Shown here piece after piece: positions 8,640-18,314 of a stretch of DNA of 64,000 bases (position 1 is its first letter; each line of letters opens with the position of its first letter). The stretch is from NCBI GenBank assembly GCA_014803435.1, contig JACYFD010000001.1, positions 682,001-746,000 on the forward strand, given 5' to 3'. A model generated the notes under the pieces. It did not search any database. It was not told the origin of the DNA and worked only from the letters and a program-made list of their open reading frames with translations. This DNA comes from Cellulosimicrobium terreum. Lineage in GTDB: Bacteria; Actinomycetota; Actinomycetes; Actinomycetales; Cellulomonadaceae. The translations under genes were made by a program, and so were the position numbers.

Positions 8640-9719
8640 ATGACGAGCCAGATCATCGCCCGCGCCGACGACGGCGTCGGCCACCTGACCCTCGACCGGC
8701 CGCGGGCGCTCAACGCGCTGGGGTACGACATGCTCGGCGAGATCGCCGACACCCTCGCCGCCTGGCGCGACGACCCGACGGTCCGGGTCCTGCTGCTCGA
8801 CGGTGCCGGGGATCGCGGGTTCTGCGCCGGCGGCGACATCCGCGAGCTGTACGCGCAGGTCGTGGCGGGCCGCCGGGGGGACGCGCACCTCTACTTCCGG
8901 CGCGAGTACGCCGTCGACGTGGCGGTGGCCGAGAGCCCCGTCCCCGTCGTCGCGATCATGGACGGCATCACCCTGGGGGGCGGGGTCGGGCTGAGCGGGC
9001 ACGCGACGGTGCGCGTCGTGACGGAGCGCTCCCGTGTCGCGATGCCGGAGACGCGGATCGGCTTCACACCGGACGTCGGCGGGTCGTGGCTGCTCGCGCG
9101 CGCACCGGGCTGCCTGGGCGAGCACCTCGCGCTCGGCGCCGTGACCATGGACGGCGCCGACGCCGTCCATGCCGGGCTCGCGGACCACTTCGTCCCGAGC
9201 GAGCGGCTCGATCTGCTGCGATCCGACCTGGTGGCGCTCGCCGTCGCCGGGGTCGACCCGCTGGACGACGAGGCGGTCCACGAGGTGGCGCGCCTGCACT
9301 CGATCGAGCCGCCGCCCTCCGCGCTGGCCGCCCGCCAGGCTCGCGTGGACCGCTGCTACGCGGGGGCCACGGTGCCCGAGATCGTCGAGAGGCTGCGCGA
9401 CGCCGCGCGGGCCGGCGACGAGGCGGCCGGCGCGGAGGCGGACCAGCTCGGCACCCTCTCCCCGACCGCCGTGACCGTGGCGCTCGCCGGGGTCCGCGCG
9501 GCCCGGTCCCTGCCCGACCTGCGTGCGGCGCTCACCCAGGAGTACGGGCTCGTCACCTGGTTCGTCGACACCCAGCCGGACCTCGTGGAGGGAATCCGCG
9601 CGCAGGTCGTCGACAAGGACCGCAACCCGCGCTGGGCCCCGGCGACGCTCGCGGACGTCGACGAGCACGTCGGGGACGTGGCTCTCGCCTACGTCCCCGA
9701 CGTGCCGCTCTGGGGCTGA
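8640..9719 (+). CDS. 3-hydroxyisobutyryl-CoA hydrolase / enoyl-CoA hydratase family protein
   Basis: 359-residue crotonase-fold protein of the HIBYL-CoA hydrolase type (ECH_2, PF16113). The oxyanion-hole segment is GFCAGGDIRELY (about 60-71). The second loop GITLGGGVGLSGH (about 107-119) and the MPETRIGFTPDVGG segment (about 137-150), with the catalytic Glu, distinguish this group from ordinary enoyl-CoA hydratases. The C-terminal half (about 190-359) is the helical ECH_2 extension. Predicted role: hydrolysis of 3-hydroxyisobutyryl-CoA in valine breakdown. No other catabolic genes are adjacent. A 14-bp stem overlaps its stop codon. Confidence 0.88.
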   Translation: MTSQIIARADDGVGHLTLDRPRALNALGYDMLGEIADTLAAWRDDPTVRVLLLDGAGDRGFCAGGDIRELYAQVVAGRRGDAHLYFRREYAVDVAVAESPVPVVAIMDGITLGGGVGLSGHATVRVVTERSRVAMPETRIGFTPDVGGSWLLARAPGCLGEHLALGAVTMDGADAVHAGLADHFVPSERLDLLRSDLVALAVAGVDPLDDEAVHEVARLHSIEPPPSALAARQARVDRCYAGATVPEIVERLRDAARAGDEAAGAEADQLGTLSPTAVTVALAGVRAARSLPDLRAALTQEYGLVTWFVDTQPDLVEGIRAQVVDKDRNPRWAPATLADVDEHVGDVALAYVPDVPLWG

Positions 9720-9751
9720 GCCGGACCTGCGGCGTCCTCCGGCTCAGCCCC
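9712..9751. terminator. Inverted repeat between convergent genes
   Basis: A perfect 14-bp stem (9712-9725 with 9738-9751, arm GGGGCTGAGCCGGA) with a 12-nt loop. It begins inside the last codons of the acyl-CoA hydrolase and sits just outside the stop of the minus-strand lipoprotein gene. Likely a bidirectional terminator without a U-tract, as is common in high-GC genomes. Confidence 0.6.
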
Positions 9752-9759
9752 GGAGCACG

Positions 9760-11169
9760 TCACTCAGCGGGCGGCGGACGCAGACGAGTCGCGTCGTCGA
9801 ACCCGTCGTCGCGGCCGTCCGTGCCCTGTCCGTCCGGACCGGGAGCCTGCGGCGGCTGACCCGGGCCCTGTGCGGGCGGGACGGGTGGCATCGGCTGGGT
9901 GGGCTGCTGCGGCGGGAGCGGTGCCGTCGGCGCGACCTGCGGGTGCGCGCCGGGGTACTGCTGACCGGGCTGCGCGGGCGGGTAGGCGCCCGGCCGGGGC
10001 TGCTGGCCCGGGTACTGGCCCTGCTGGCCGGGGTACTGACCCTGCTGTCCCGGGTTCTGACCCTGCTGGCCGGGGTACTGGCCGGGCTGCGCGGGCGGGT
10101 ACGCGCCCGGCCGGGGCGGCTGGCCCGGGTACCCGCCCTGCTGCGGACCGGGCTGGCCGGGCTGGCCGGGGTAGCCGCCCTGCTGACCGGGCTGACCCGG
10201 GTAGCCGCCCTGCTGACCGAGCTGACCCGGGTAGCCGCCCTGCTGACCGGGCTGACCCGGGTAGCCGCCCTGCTGCTGGCCCGGGTACTGCTGACCGGGC
10301 TGGCCCGGGTACGGCGTCTGGCCGTAGGCGGCCTGGCCGTCCTGCGCGTCGGGCTTCTTCCGCAGGACCAGCCACAGCACGAGGCCGATGACACCCAGCA
10401 GCACGATGCCGCCGATCACGAGGAGGATCCACCAGGGGAAGCCCGAGCCGGAGTCCTCGGAGGCGTCGCCGCCGGAGCCCGTCGTGCTCTGGTCGTCGGC
10501 GCCGCCGGTGTCGCTGTCCGCGTCCGTGCCCTCGTCGGACTCCGTGCCGTCGCCCGCCGCTGCGCCGCCGCCCTCGATCGCCGAACCGCGTGCGGAGATC
10601 TCGTTCGTCTCGCCCATCACGGGCGACCACGTCACGGTCGTCCCGTCGACCTCGCCGTTGGTCTCGCCGACCTCGCCCGGGAAGGTGACCGAGATCCGGA
10701 CCTCGAAGCCTTCCATCATCTGGCGGGTCATCTCGTCGGCCTGCTCGTCGCCCGTGCTCGGGTCGAACTCCTCGCCGGTCATGTCCATGGTGCCGCTGAC
10801 GACGAACTCGTCGCCCTCGCGCGTGATCGACAGCTCCTCGGCGCCGCCCGTCGACATCTCGGAGATCGGCTGACCGGCGTACGTCATCTTGGTGCCCGTG
10901 TAGCCGTCCTCGGCGTAGGGCTCCTGCGTCGCGCCCTCGGGCATGTCGGACTCCATCTCGGAGCCCATCTGGTCCCACATCTCCTGCGGGTCCATGCCGA
11001 GCGTCTCCGCAGCCTCGTCCGAGATCGCCATGATGATGGTGCCGTCGGCGGTGTCGTCCTCGTGGAGCGTCAGGTTCATGTCGACGCGCATGCACGAGGA
11101 CAGCAGCAGGGCAAGGGTGGCGAAGAGTGCGCTGATGCCTATCCGGCGTCGCACGGGCGAGGTTTTCAC
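9760..11169 (-). CDS. LppM-like lipoprotein with transmembrane helix and Pro/Gln/Gly-rich tail
   Basis: 469 residues. A GTG start gives a short basic N-terminus, a hydrophobic stretch and a lipobox LLLSSC (Cys at about residue 26), so it is a lipoprotein. Residues 27-190 match the LppM domain family, known from mycobacteria ([18 protein letters not shown]). Next come an acidic Ser/Thr/Gly linker, a single helix (about 232-255, ending in RKK) and about 210 residues of low-complexity sequence with repeated PGQQGGY and RPGAYPPAQ units. The Pro/Gln tail would be cytoplasmic if Cys is outside. The cognate role is unknown; mycobacterial LppM affects surface and phagosome biology. Divergent from clpB. 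Confidence 0.78.
   Translation of the reverse strand: MKTSPVRRRIGISALFATLALLLSSCMRVDMNLTLHEDDTADGTIIMAISDEAAETLGMDPQEMWDQMGSEMESDMPEGATQEPYAEDGYTGTKMTYAGQPISEMSTGGAEELSITREGDEFVVSGTMDMTGEEFDPSTGDEQADEMTRQMMEGFEVRISVTFPGEVGETNGEVDGTTVTWSPVMGETNEISARGSAIEGGGAAAGDGTESDEGTDADSDTGGADDQSTTGSGGDASEDSGSGFPWWILLVIGGIVLLGVIGLVLWLVLRKKPDAQDGQAAYGQTPYPGQPGQQYPGQQQGGYPGQPGQQGGYPGQLGQQGGYPGQPGQQGGYPGQPGQPGPQQGGYPGQPPRPGAYPPAQPGQYPGQQGQNPGQQGQYPGQQGQYPGQQPRPGAYPPAQPGQQYPGAHPQVAPTAPLPPQQPTQPMPPVPPAQGPGQPPQAPGPDGQGTDGRDDGFDDATRLRPPPAE
10171..10270. repeat. 30-bp tandem repeat in the lipoprotein tail
   Basis: Three consecutive 30-bp units (10171-10200, 10201-10230, 10231-10260) and the first 10 bases of a fourth. 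Only one base differs between units (G to A at 10220). They encode the PGQ(P/L)GQQGGY repeats. Slippage at this site could vary tail length between strains. Confidence 0.85.
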
Positions 11170-11286
11170 CCCGTCAGTCTCTCGTGGATCGTCCCCCGGG
11201 GCGAGGGTCGATACCGTTTTGAGACGGAATGGACCGGGGGTGATTTCGCGCGAGCGTCCGTGACGGGGCCCGTGTCGCCCAGCAGG

Positions 11287-11307
11287 GTTGAGCGGAATAC
11301 ACTCAAG
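11287..11307 (+). promoter_or_regulatory. HAIR element (HspR operator) of clpB
   Basis: GTTGAGC, 7 nt, ACTCAAG: 13 of 14 positions match the actinobacterial HAIR consensus CTTGAGT-N7-ACTCAAG with exact spacing. It lies 53 nt before the clpB start. HspR would repress clpB here and release it on heat shock. Confidence 0.8.
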
Positions 11308-11319
11308 TCTCTGCTCGTT
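11294..11319 (+). promoter_or_regulatory. Possible ECF (SigH/SigR-type) promoter of clpB
   Basis: GGAAT at 11294-11298 and CGTT at 11316-11319 are separated by 17 nt, resembling the GGAA-N16-18-GTT pattern of SigH/SigR promoters. The -35 element lies inside the HspR operator, so sigma factor and repressor would compete. Confidence 0.4.
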
Positions 11320-11359
11320 CCACTGGTCAGAACACCATTCCCGACGACCCGGAGCACTC

Positions 11360-13981
11360 ATGGAGACCAAGTTCACGACCATGTCGCAGCAGGCGATCGG
11401 CGAGGCGATCCAGACCGCGTCGGCCGCCGGAAACCCCCAGCTCGAGCCCACCCACCTCCTCGGCGCGCTCCTCGCCCAGGACGGCGGGGTCGCCGTCGGG
11501 CTCCTCGACGCCGTCGGCGCGCCACCGCAGGCGATCGGGCAGAAGGCCCGCGCCGCGCTCGTCGCGCTGCCTACGACGAGCGGCTCGGCCGTCGCCGAGC
11601 CGACGGCGTCGCGCGCCACGTCGGCCGTGCTGGCGAACGCCGCGAAGGAGGCGCAGGGGCTCGGCGACGAGTACGTCTCGACCGAGCACCTGCTCCTCGG
11701 CATCGCCGCCGGGGCCTCGCAGGCCGCCACGATCCTCCAGCAGGCCGGCGCCACCGTCGACGCGCTGCGCTCCGCCCTGCCGACGGTGCGCGGCAGCGCG
11801 CGCGTGACCAGCCCGAACCCCGAGGGGACGTACAAGGCGCTCGAGCAGTACGGCACCGACCTCACGGCCGCGGCCGCGGACGGCAGGCTCGACCCCGTCA
11901 TCGGGCGCGACTCGGAGATTCGCCGCGTGGTGCAGGTGCTGTCCCGCCGGACCAAGAACAACCCGGTCCTCATCGGCGAGCCGGGCGTCGGCAAGACCGC
12001 CGTCGTCGAGGGCCTCGCGCAGCGCATCGTCGCGGGAGACGTCCCGACGTCCTTGCAGGGCAAGCGGCTGATCTCGCTCGACCTCGCGAGCATGGTCGCG
12101 GGCGCGAAGTACCGCGGCGAGTTCGAGGAGCGGCTGAAGGCGGTCCTGGAGGAGATCCGCTCGTCCGACGGGGAGGTCGTCACCTTCATCGACGAGCTGC
12201 ACACGGTCGTCGGTGCGGGGGGCTCAGGTTCTGATTCGTCACTGGATGCCGGCAACATGCTCAAGCCCATGCTCGCGCGCGGCGAGCTGCGCCTGGTGGG
12301 TGCGACGACGCTCGACGAGTACCGCGAGCACGTCGAGAAGGACCCGGCGCTCGAGCGCCGGTTCCAGCAGGTGTACGTCGGCGAGCCGTCCGTCGAGGAC
12401 TCCGTCGCGATCCTGCGCGGGCTGAAGGAGCGGTACGAGGCGCACCACAAGGTGACCATCGCGGACTCCGCGCTCGTCGCGGCCGCGACCCTCTCCGACC
12501 GTTACATCACCGGCCGCCAGCTCCCCGACAAGGCCATCGACCTCGTCGACGAGGCCGCGTCCCGCCTGCGCATGGAGCTCGACTCGTCCCCCGTGGAGAT
12601 CGACGAGCTCCAGCGCGCCGTCACGCGGTTGGAGATGGAGGAGGTCGTGCTCTCCGACTCGACCGACGCCGCGAGCCTCGACCGCCTCGAGAAGCTGCGC
12701 GCCGACCTCGCGGACCGTCGCGAGGAGCTCGCTGCGCTCACGGCGCGCTGGGAGTCGGAGAAGGCCGGGCACAACCGCGTCGGGGACCTGCGCGCACGTC
12801 TCGACGAGCTGCGCACCGCCGTCGACCGTGCGGTGCGCGAGGGCGACCTCGAGACCGCCGGGCGGCTGCAGTACGGCGAGATCCCGCAGGTGCAGCGCGA
12901 GCTGGACGAGGCGGAGGCTCAGGAGGCGGCGACGGACGCGGCCGAGACCGTGGCCGAGCAGGCGCCGATGATCGCGGACAAGGTCGGCGCGGACGAGATC
13001 GCCGAGGTCGTGTCCGCGTGGACCGGCATCCCCGCGGGACGCATGCTCCAGGGCGAGTCGGAGAAGCTCCTGCACATGGAGGAGGTCGTGGGCGAGCGCC
13101 TCATCGGCCAGAGCTCCGCGGTCTCGGCAGTGTCCGATGCTGTCCGGCGCTCGCGCGCGGGCGTCGCGGACCCGGACCGACCGACCGGGTCGTTCCTGTT
13201 CCTCGGCCCGACGGGCGTCGGCAAGACCGAGCTCGCGAAGTCGCTCGCGGACTTCCTGTTCGACGACGAGCGCGCCATGGTGCGCATCGACATGAGCGAG
13301 TACGGCGAGAAGCACTCCGTCGCGCGGCTCGTGGGCGCGCCTCCGGGATATGTCGGGTACGAGGAGGGCGGCCAGCTCACGGAGGCCGTGCGGCGTCGGC
13401 CCTACTCCGTCGTGCTGCTCGACGAGGTCGAGAAGGCGCACCCCGAGGTGTTCGACGTCCTGCTCCAGGTGCTCGACGACGGCCGCCTCACCGACGGCCA
13501 GGGCCGCACGGTCGACTTCCGCAACGTCATCCTCGTGCTCACGTCGAACCTCGGGTCGCAGTTCCTCGTGGACCCGGTGCTCGACGACGCGGCGAAGCGC
13601 GAGGCCGTGATGAGCACCGTCCGGGCGAGCTTCAAGCCCGAGTTCCTCAACCGGCTGGACGACGTCATCGTGTTCGACCCCCTGAACATCGACGAGCTGG
13701 GCCGGATCGTCGACCTCAGCGTGAAGCACCTGGCGGCGCGCCTCGCCGACCGGCGCATCACGCTCGACGTCTCGCCCGCCGCGCGCGAGTGGCTCGCGCT
13801 CGAGGGCTTCGACCCCGCGTACGGTGCCCGCCCGCTGCGGCGCCTCGTGCAGCGCGAGATCGGCGACCGGCTCGCGCGCCGGCTGCTCGCGGGGGAGATC
13901 GCGGACGGCGACGTCGTGCGGGTCGACCGCGTGCCCGAGGCCGAGGGGCTCGTCGTCGCGCCGGAGGCCCTCACGGCCTGA
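11360..13981 (+). CDS. clpB: ATP-dependent chaperone ClpB
   Basis: 873-residue AAA+ disaggregase, full length for the family. Two N-terminal Clp repeats (about 1-145) precede NBD1, with Walker A GEPGVGKT at 206-213 and the [12 protein letters not shown] Walker B. A coiled-coil middle domain (about 405-530) and NBD2 follow, with Walker A GPTGVGKT at 616-623 and [12 protein letters not shown]. The C-terminal domain ends near residue 865. It extracts proteins from aggregates together with DnaK. ATG 11360 has GGAG 5 nt upstream; the open frame extends further 5' but lacks a matching N-terminus. The HspR operator and a long stem-loop frame the unit. Confidence 0.97.
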   Translation: METKFTTMSQQAIGEAIQTASAAGNPQLEPTHLLGALLAQDGGVAVGLLDAVGAPPQAIGQKARAALVALPTTSGSAVAEPTASRATSAVLANAAKEAQGLGDEYVSTEHLLLGIAAGASQAATILQQAGATVDALRSALPTVRGSARVTSPNPEGTYKALEQYGTDLTAAAADGRLDPVIGRDSEIRRVVQVLSRRTKNNPVLIGEPGVGKTAVVEGLAQRIVAGDVPTSLQGKRLISLDLASMVAGAKYRGEFEERLKAVLEEIRSSDGEVVTFIDELHTVVGAGGSGSDSSLDAGNMLKPMLARGELRLVGATTLDEYREHVEKDPALERRFQQVYVGEPSVEDSVAILRGLKERYEAHHKVTIADSALVAAATLSDRYITGRQLPDKAIDLVDEAASRLRMELDSSPVEIDELQRAVTRLEMEEVVLSDSTDAASLDRLEKLRADLADRREELAALTARWESEKAGHNRVGDLRARLDELRTAVDRAVREGDLETAGRLQYGEIPQVQRELDEAEAQEAATDAAETVAEQAPMIADKVGADEIAEVVSAWTGIPAGRMLQGESEKLLHMEEVVGERLIGQSSAVSAVSDAVRRSRAGVADPDRPTGSFLFLGPTGVGKTELAKSLADFLFDDERAMVRIDMSEYGEKHSVARLVGAPPGYVGYEEGGQLTEAVRRRPYSVVLLDEVEKAHPEVFDVLLQVLDDGRLTDGQGRTVDFRNVILVLTSNLGSQFLVDPVLDDAAKREAVMSTVRASFKPEFLNRLDDVIVFDPLNIDELGRIVDLSVKHLAARLADRRITLDVSPAAREWLALEGFDPAYGARPLRRLVQREIGDRLARRLLAGEIADGDVVRVDRVPEAEGLVVAPEALTA

Positions 13982-13990
13982 CGCACCATC

Positions 13991-14050
13991 GCCGAACCCC
14001 GGGTTGCCGCCCCGTCGAACCGCTGATGGGGCGGCAACCCGGGGTTCGGC
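13991..14050. terminator. Perfect 23-bp inverted repeat after clpB
   Basis: Arms 13991-14013 and 14028-14050 pair perfectly around a 14-nt loop; each arm starts GCCGAACCCCGGG. Likely the clpB terminator. Its ends (CCGAAC...GTTCGG) and length recall the other intergenic palindromes in this window. Confidence 0.7.
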
Positions 14051-14077
14051 ACCTCGGCGAGCGGGGGCACTTCGCGA

Positions 14078-14083
14078 CATACT
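14078..14083 (+). promoter_or_regulatory. -10 box of a probable leaderless promoter
   Basis: CATACT ends 6 nt before GTG 14090; the first base deviates from TANNNT. It supports that GTG as the start. Confidence 0.4.
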
Positions 14084-14089
14084 CACCGG

Positions 14090-15064
14090 GTGCCGACCGA
14101 CGAGACCTCCGAACCCGCCGCCCAGCAACGACTCGACCGTGAACCGCTGCAGTCCGCGGTGATCGTCAACCCCAACCGGGTCGAGGGGCTCGACGAGCTC
14201 CGTTCGACCTTGACCGACCGGCTCGTCGCCGCGGGCTGGCCCGCCCCCGCGTGGCTCGAGACCACCGCGGAGGACCCGGGGACCGGGCAGGCGCGGCAGG
14301 CGGTCGACGACGGCGCCGAGGTCGTCTTCGTCAGCGGCGGCGACGGCACGGTGCGGGCGGCGATCGAGGGGCTCGTCGGGACCGACGCGGCGCTCGCGAT
14401 CCTGCCCGGCGGCACGGGGAACCTGCTCGCGACCAACCTCGGCATCCCGCCGAAGCCCGAGGACGGCATCCGGCTCGCGCTCGAGCGCGGCCGGCGGGCG
14501 ATCGACGTCGGCGAGGTCGACGGTCAGGTGTTCGCCGTCATGGCCGGGATGGGGCTCGACGCGGCGATGATGGAGGACGCCCCGACGTCGCTCAAGGCGA
14601 AGGCGGGCGCCCTCGCCTACGTCGTCTCGGCGTTCAAGCACCTCGCGGACGACGAGATGAACCTCGAGGTGACGGTCGACGGGCAGACGCGGCGCCGTCG
14701 GGCGCGGACCGTGCTCGTCGGGAACGTGGGGCGGCTGCAGGCGGGGACGAACATCCTCCCGGACGCCGAGCCGGACAACGGGCAGATGGAGGTCGCGATC
14801 ATCGCGCCCCGCAACCTCAAGCACTGGTTCCAGCTGCTGTTCGGTGTGATCCGGGGCAAGAGCCGCGTGCCGAGCCGGGAGGTGGTGCGCGGCTCGTCGA
14901 TCTCGATCGTGTCGGACCGTCCGCAGCCGCGCCAGGTCGACGGGGACGTGATCGAGCCCTCGGAGCGTCTCGACGTGCGCGTGCGCCCCGAGGCCCTGTG
15001 GGTGTGCGTGTACCAGCCCGACGAGTCGACGGACCTTACCGAGGGTGCACCTCGCGGGGCATGA
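14090..15064 (+). CDS. Diacylglycerol/lipid kinase family protein
   Basis: 324-residue member of the DAGK catalytic family (PF00781, with the YegS/LCB5 C-terminal domain). The nucleotide-binding motif VSGGDGTVRAA (about 82-92) and the PGGTGNLLATNLG loop (about 106-118) are intact. The typical EVAIIAPRN strand and DGE-like DGDVIEPSE turn appear towards the C-terminus. It phosphorylates a lipid alcohol such as diacylglycerol at the membrane face; the actual substrate is unknown. The stop overlaps the next start (ATGA). Confidence 0.9.
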   Translation: MPTDETSEPAAQQRLDREPLQSAVIVNPNRVEGLDELRSTLTDRLVAAGWPAPAWLETTAEDPGTGQARQAVDDGAEVVFVSGGDGTVRAAIEGLVGTDAALAILPGGTGNLLATNLGIPPKPEDGIRLALERGRRAIDVGEVDGQVFAVMAGMGLDAAMMEDAPTSLKAKAGALAYVVSAFKHLADDEMNLEVTVDGQTRRRRARTVLVGNVGRLQAGTNILPDAEPDNGQMEVAIIAPRNLKHWFQLLFGVIRGKSRVPSREVVRGSSISIVSDRPQPRQVDGDVIEPSERLDVRVRPEALWVCVYQPDESTDLTEGAPRGA

Positions 15065-15504
15065 TGTCCGCCATGAGCTCACCTGCCGACCAGCCCGCGC
15101 GCAACGGGGCTCCCGCGCCCTACGGCATGCCCGCACCCTATGGCCCGCCGGACGTCCCGGCGCCGGCAGGGTTGCCGTCGGCTGCCCGACGACGTTCCGC
15201 GCTCGCCGTGACGTCGTTCGTCGCCGGTCTCGTCACGGTGCTCGTCGGCACGCTCGTCACGCTCCTGTATCCCTTCATCCTCTCGGCGTCGGGCTACTCC
15301 CCGATCACGCTCAGCACGATCCAGATCGTCAACACCTTCCTGGGCGGCGTCGCCGGACTCGTGGCGCTCGTGACCGGGCTGCTCGCGCTCGCCCGCCGGG
15401 ACGCGGGCACGGGCCTGGCGGCGGCGGGCGCGGCGCTCGGCGGGGCGGCAGTCCTGAGTGTGGTCGTCTCGCTCGTGCAGGGGCTGCTCTTCCGGATGAA
15501 CTGA
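15061..15504 (+). CDS. Small membrane protein of the DUF4190 type
   Basis: 147 residues from ATG 15061 (143 if ATG 15073 is used). A Pro/Ala/Tyr-rich N-terminus with APYGMPAPYGPP precedes three hydrophobic segments (about 43-66, 80-105 and 115-140). The pattern resembles the DUF4190 proteins at 21510 and 22284. The function is unknown. It overlaps the lipid kinase by 4 nt and is followed after 1 nt by the DUF2071 gene, so the three form an operon. Confidence 0.65.
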   Translation: MMSAMSSPADQPARNGAPAPYGMPAPYGPPDVPAPAGLPSAARRRSALAVTSFVAGLVTVLVGTLVTLLYPFILSASGYSPITLSTIQIVNTFLGGVAGLVALVTGLLALARRDAGTGLAAAGAALGGAAVLSVVVSLVQGLLFRMN

Positions 15505-15505
15505 C

Positions 15506-16255
15506 GTGCGGCTCCCGGGCGTCGGTTCGCAGCGCTGGGAGTCCCTCGCGTTCGTGCACCGGCAGGTCGACCCCGACCTGGTGCGGACCTGGCTGCCGCC
15601 CGGGCTGACCGTCGACACGTACGACGGCGCGACCTGGGTGGGCCTCGTGCCGTTCGTCATGGCGGACGTCCGGTTCCCGCCCCTTCCTGCGGTGTCCGGC
15701 TGGTCGACGTTCCCCGAGCTCAACCTCCGGGTCTACGTGCGCGACCGGACCGGCACGGCGGGCGTCTGGTTCCTCGGCCTGTGGTGCACGCGGCACCTCG
15801 TCGTCACGGGCACGCGAGCGGCCGGGGTCCCGTACCACCATGCCCGCGCGGCGGTCGACGCCCCGACCACGGGCCCCTGGCGCTACCGCTTCGCCGCCAC
15901 GGCAGGCCCTGAGCCGTTCCGCGTGCCCCACCAGCCCGCGCGACGGCGTGCGCTGCGGTTCGACGCCACGGTGCACGCCCACGAGGCGGTGGACGCGACG
16001 TCGGGCCTCGCGCACTGGCTCACCGCGCGCTGGAACGCGTACGCGGTCCGGGCCGGGCGGCTGTGGCGGTTCCCCGTCGAGCACGAGCCGTGGACGCTGC
16101 GCCGTGGGGTCCTCACGTCCTGCACCACGGACGCCTTCAGCCGCCTCGGCCTGCCCGGCCGGCCCGCCGTCGGCGAGGAGCCGCTGGTGCACGTCGCCGA
16201 CGCACCGGTGCACGCCCGCTTCGCGCCGCCGCGCCCGGTGGACCGAGCAGCGTGA
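15506..16255 (+). CDS. DUF2071 (YqjF-like) protein
   Basis: 249 residues from a GTG start immediately after the previous stop. DUF2071 (PF09844) features are present: the early HRQVDPDLVRTWLPPGLTVDTYDG segment, VGLVPF, the NLRVYVRDRTGTAGVWFLGL strand pair and the closing HARFAPPRPV. Members of this family resemble acetoacetate decarboxylase in fold, but no enzymatic role is established. No signal or membrane segment is seen. Confidence 0.85.
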   Translation: MRLPGVGSQRWESLAFVHRQVDPDLVRTWLPPGLTVDTYDGATWVGLVPFVMADVRFPPLPAVSGWSTFPELNLRVYVRDRTGTAGVWFLGLWCTRHLVVTGTRAAGVPYHHARAAVDAPTTGPWRYRFAATAGPEPFRVPHQPARRRALRFDATVHAHEAVDATSGLAHWLTARWNAYAVRAGRLWRFPVEHEPWTLRRGVLTSCTTDAFSRLGLPGRPAVGEEPLVHVADAPVHARFAPPRPVDRAA

Positions 16256-16262
16256 CGCGCGG

Positions 16263-16922
16263 TCAGGCACCCGGCGTGACGACGCCCCGCTCGTACGCCC
16301 ACACGACGAGCTGGACCCGGTCCCGGGCGCCCGTCTTGGTCATGATGCGGCCGAGGTGCGACTTCACCGTGCTGGGCTCGAGGAACAACGCCTCCGCGAT
16401 CTCCGCGTTCGACGTCCCGCGGCACAGGAGGGCGACGATCTCGTGCTCGCGCGCGGTGAGCAACGCCGCCGCACCCTCGTCCCGGGACGTCGGGGAGCGC
16501 CGGCGCGCGAACTCGTCGATGACCCTGCGGGTGAGCGTCTGGTCGACGAGCCCGTCCCCGGCAGCGACCCGGCGGACCGCCTCCACCAGCACGTCGGGCT
16601 CGGCGTCCTTGAGCAGGAACCCGCTCGCGCCCGCCTCGAGCGCGCCGAACACGTAGTCGTCCAGGTCGAACGTGCTCACGACGAGCACGGGGACAGGGTC
16701 GACGACGTCCGGTCCGGCGAGCGCGCGGGTCGCCGTGATGCCGTCGCCGCCGGGCATGCGCACGTCCATGCACACGACGTCCGGGCGCTCGCGACGCGCG
16801 ACGCGCACGGCGTCGGCACCGTTGGACGCCTCGCCCACCACCTCGAGACCCTCGCTCTCGAGGATCACGGTGAAGCCGGCACGGACGACGGCCTGGTCGT
16901 CGACGAGGACCACGCGGGTCAC
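16263..16922 (-). CDS. NarL/LuxR-family response regulator
   Basis: 219 residues. The receiver domain is at 1-120, with the acidic pair D8-D9, phospho-acceptor D53 in [13 protein letters not shown], and conserved STFD and K105 (LLKDAEP). A GerE/LuxR helix-turn-helix is at about 152-212 ([20 protein letters not shown] and [15 protein letters not shown]). The GTG start overlaps the kinase stop by 4 nt (GTGA). As partner of the upstream kinase it probably controls the ABC transporter encoded just upstream, but the target is inferred from position only. Confidence 0.94.
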   Translation of the reverse strand: MTRVVLVDDQAVVRAGFTVILESEGLEVVGEASNGADAVRVARRERPDVVCMDVRMPGGDGITATRALAGPDVVDPVPVLVVSTFDLDDYVFGALEAGASGFLLKDAEPDVLVEAVRRVAAGDGLVDQTLTRRVIDEFARRRSPTSRDEGAAALLTAREHEIVALLCRGTSNAEIAEALFLEPSTVKSHLGRIMTKTGARDRVQLVVWAYERGVVTPGA

Positions 16923-18259
16923 GATTCCTCCGGGGTTTCGGTGGTCGGTGGGCCGGGCGGCTCGGGCAGGGTCCGCCGGGCACCCACCGGGAGGCGCGGG
17001 ACGGTCAGGCGGACGTGCCACGCGCCGTCGGGGCCGGGACCGGCCGTGAGCGTGCCGCCCATCATGGTCGCCCGTTCGGTCATCCCGACGATGCCGTGGC
17101 CGGGCACCCTCCCGGCGGGCAGGCGCGGACCTGTGCTCGGGACGGCGTTGCGGACCGTGAGGGCGAGCGTGGAGGGCCCGTACTCGCGTCGCACGTCGAC
17201 GGGCCTGCCCGGTGCGTGGCGACGCGCGTTGGACAGGGCCTCCTGCAGCACGCGGTAGACCGTGAGCTCGGCGGCGGGGGGCAGGTCCCACGGTTCGCCA
17301 CGCGTCTCGTCGTGCACGACGGCGCCCGCCGCGCGTGCGTCGGCCACGAGCCCGGGCACGTCGTCGAGCGTGGGCTGCGGCGCGTCCTCGGCGCCGCCGC
17401 TGCCTCCGGGGGAGCGCAGCAGCCCGACGACGAGCCGGAGGTTGTCGAGCGTCTCGCGGCCCTGCGCCCGGATGCGGCGCATCGACTCCTTCGCACGCTC
17501 CGGGTCGGGGTCGACGAGGCGCTCCGCGGCGGCGGCCTGGACGACGATGCCGGACAGGTGGTGCGCCGCGACGTCGTGGAGCTCGCGGGCCATGCGGCCC
17601 CGCTCCTCGAGCACAGCCTGCGTGGCGAGGACCTCGCGCTCGCGCTCGGCGCGGTGCACGCGGTCGCGCAGCTCGACGAGCAGGGTGCGCCGCGTGGCGA
17701 CGTACTCCCCGACGAGGGTCGCACCGAGGTAGGTGACGACGGCGGAGAGGAGCGCGCTGAGCGCCTGCGCGCCGTAGGAGGCGCCGCCGCCGGGCACGCT
17801 CACGACCCCGCCGAGCGGGAAGCCGAGCAGCACCTGCGCGGCCGCCGCCACCCCGGCCGCGACGAGCGCGGTCCGGCGCGCGGCGTACGCACCGACGGAG
17901 TACGCGGCGACGAGCGTCGCCGGCGCCTGGAACGACACGTAGGGCGGCAGCAGCGCGAGCAGCGCGACCTGCCCGGCGACGGTGAGCGCGAGGCAGATCA
18001 CCGGGTTCCGGCGTCGCAGGACGAGGCACGCCGCCTGGACGACGACGACGGCGAGGACAGCGGCGCGCGCCCACGCCGACACGATCTCGACGTCCGGCCC
18101 CGCGCCGAACGGCACACCCGCCTCCGACGCGACCACGCGCTCCACGACGAGGTAGAGCAGCACGGTCGCGGCGACGACGACGCCCGCGAGCACGGCGTCG
18201 CGGCCGGTCGGGGTGCGCGGCCCGAGCGTCGCGAGCCGTCGGCGCAGGGTCAGGGTCAC
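16919..18259 (-). CDS. Two-component sensor histidine kinase, NarX/DesK type
   Basis: 446 residues. Five or six hydrophobic helices (about 22-180) form the sensor part. They are followed by HisKA_3 with the phosphorylatable His in [14 protein letters not shown] (about 220-235) and a HATPase_c domain with [17 protein letters not shown] (N box) and the G boxes [10 protein letters not shown]. There is no large extracytoplasmic loop, so the signal is probably sensed in the membrane. The GTG start has TAGGGT 6 nt upstream, giving the kinase-regulator pair its own promoter. Confidence 0.93.
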   Translation of the reverse strand: MTLTLRRRLATLGPRTPTGRDAVLAGVVVAATVLLYLVVERVVASEAGVPFGAGPDVEIVSAWARAAVLAVVVVQAACLVLRRRNPVICLALTVAGQVALLALLPPYVSFQAPATLVAAYSVGAYAARRTALVAAGVAAAAQVLLGFPLGGVVSVPGGGASYGAQALSALLSAVVTYLGATLVGEYVATRRTLLVELRDRVHRAEREREVLATQAVLEERGRMARELHDVAAHHLSGIVVQAAAAERLVDPDPERAKESMRRIRAQGRETLDNLRLVVGLLRSPGGSGGAEDAPQPTLDDVPGLVADARAAGAVVHDETRGEPWDLPPAAELTVYRVLQEALSNARRHAPGRPVDVRREYGPSTLALTVRNAVPSTGPRLPAGRVPGHGIVGMTERATMMGGTLTAGPGPDGAWHVRLTVPRLPVGARRTLPEPPGPPTTETPEES

Positions 18260-18265
18260 GGTGTC

Positions 18266-18271
18266 ACCCTA
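18266..18271 (-). promoter_or_regulatory. -10 box of the kinase-regulator pair
   Basis: TAGGGT on the minus strand ends 6 nt before GTG 18259, as for a leaderless mRNA. Confidence 0.5.
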
Positions 18272-18314
18272 GGCACAGGGAGCCGGACGGGAGCCGGGCT
18301 GCCGACGCGCGCGC

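Noticed and set aside
9523-12234. A 903-codon plus-strand frame with Leu/Arg/Ala repeats opposite the lipoprotein tail
   Set aside because: It is the antisense of tandem repeats plus a shadow of clpB. It has no family motif, and clpB and the lipoprotein explain the region.
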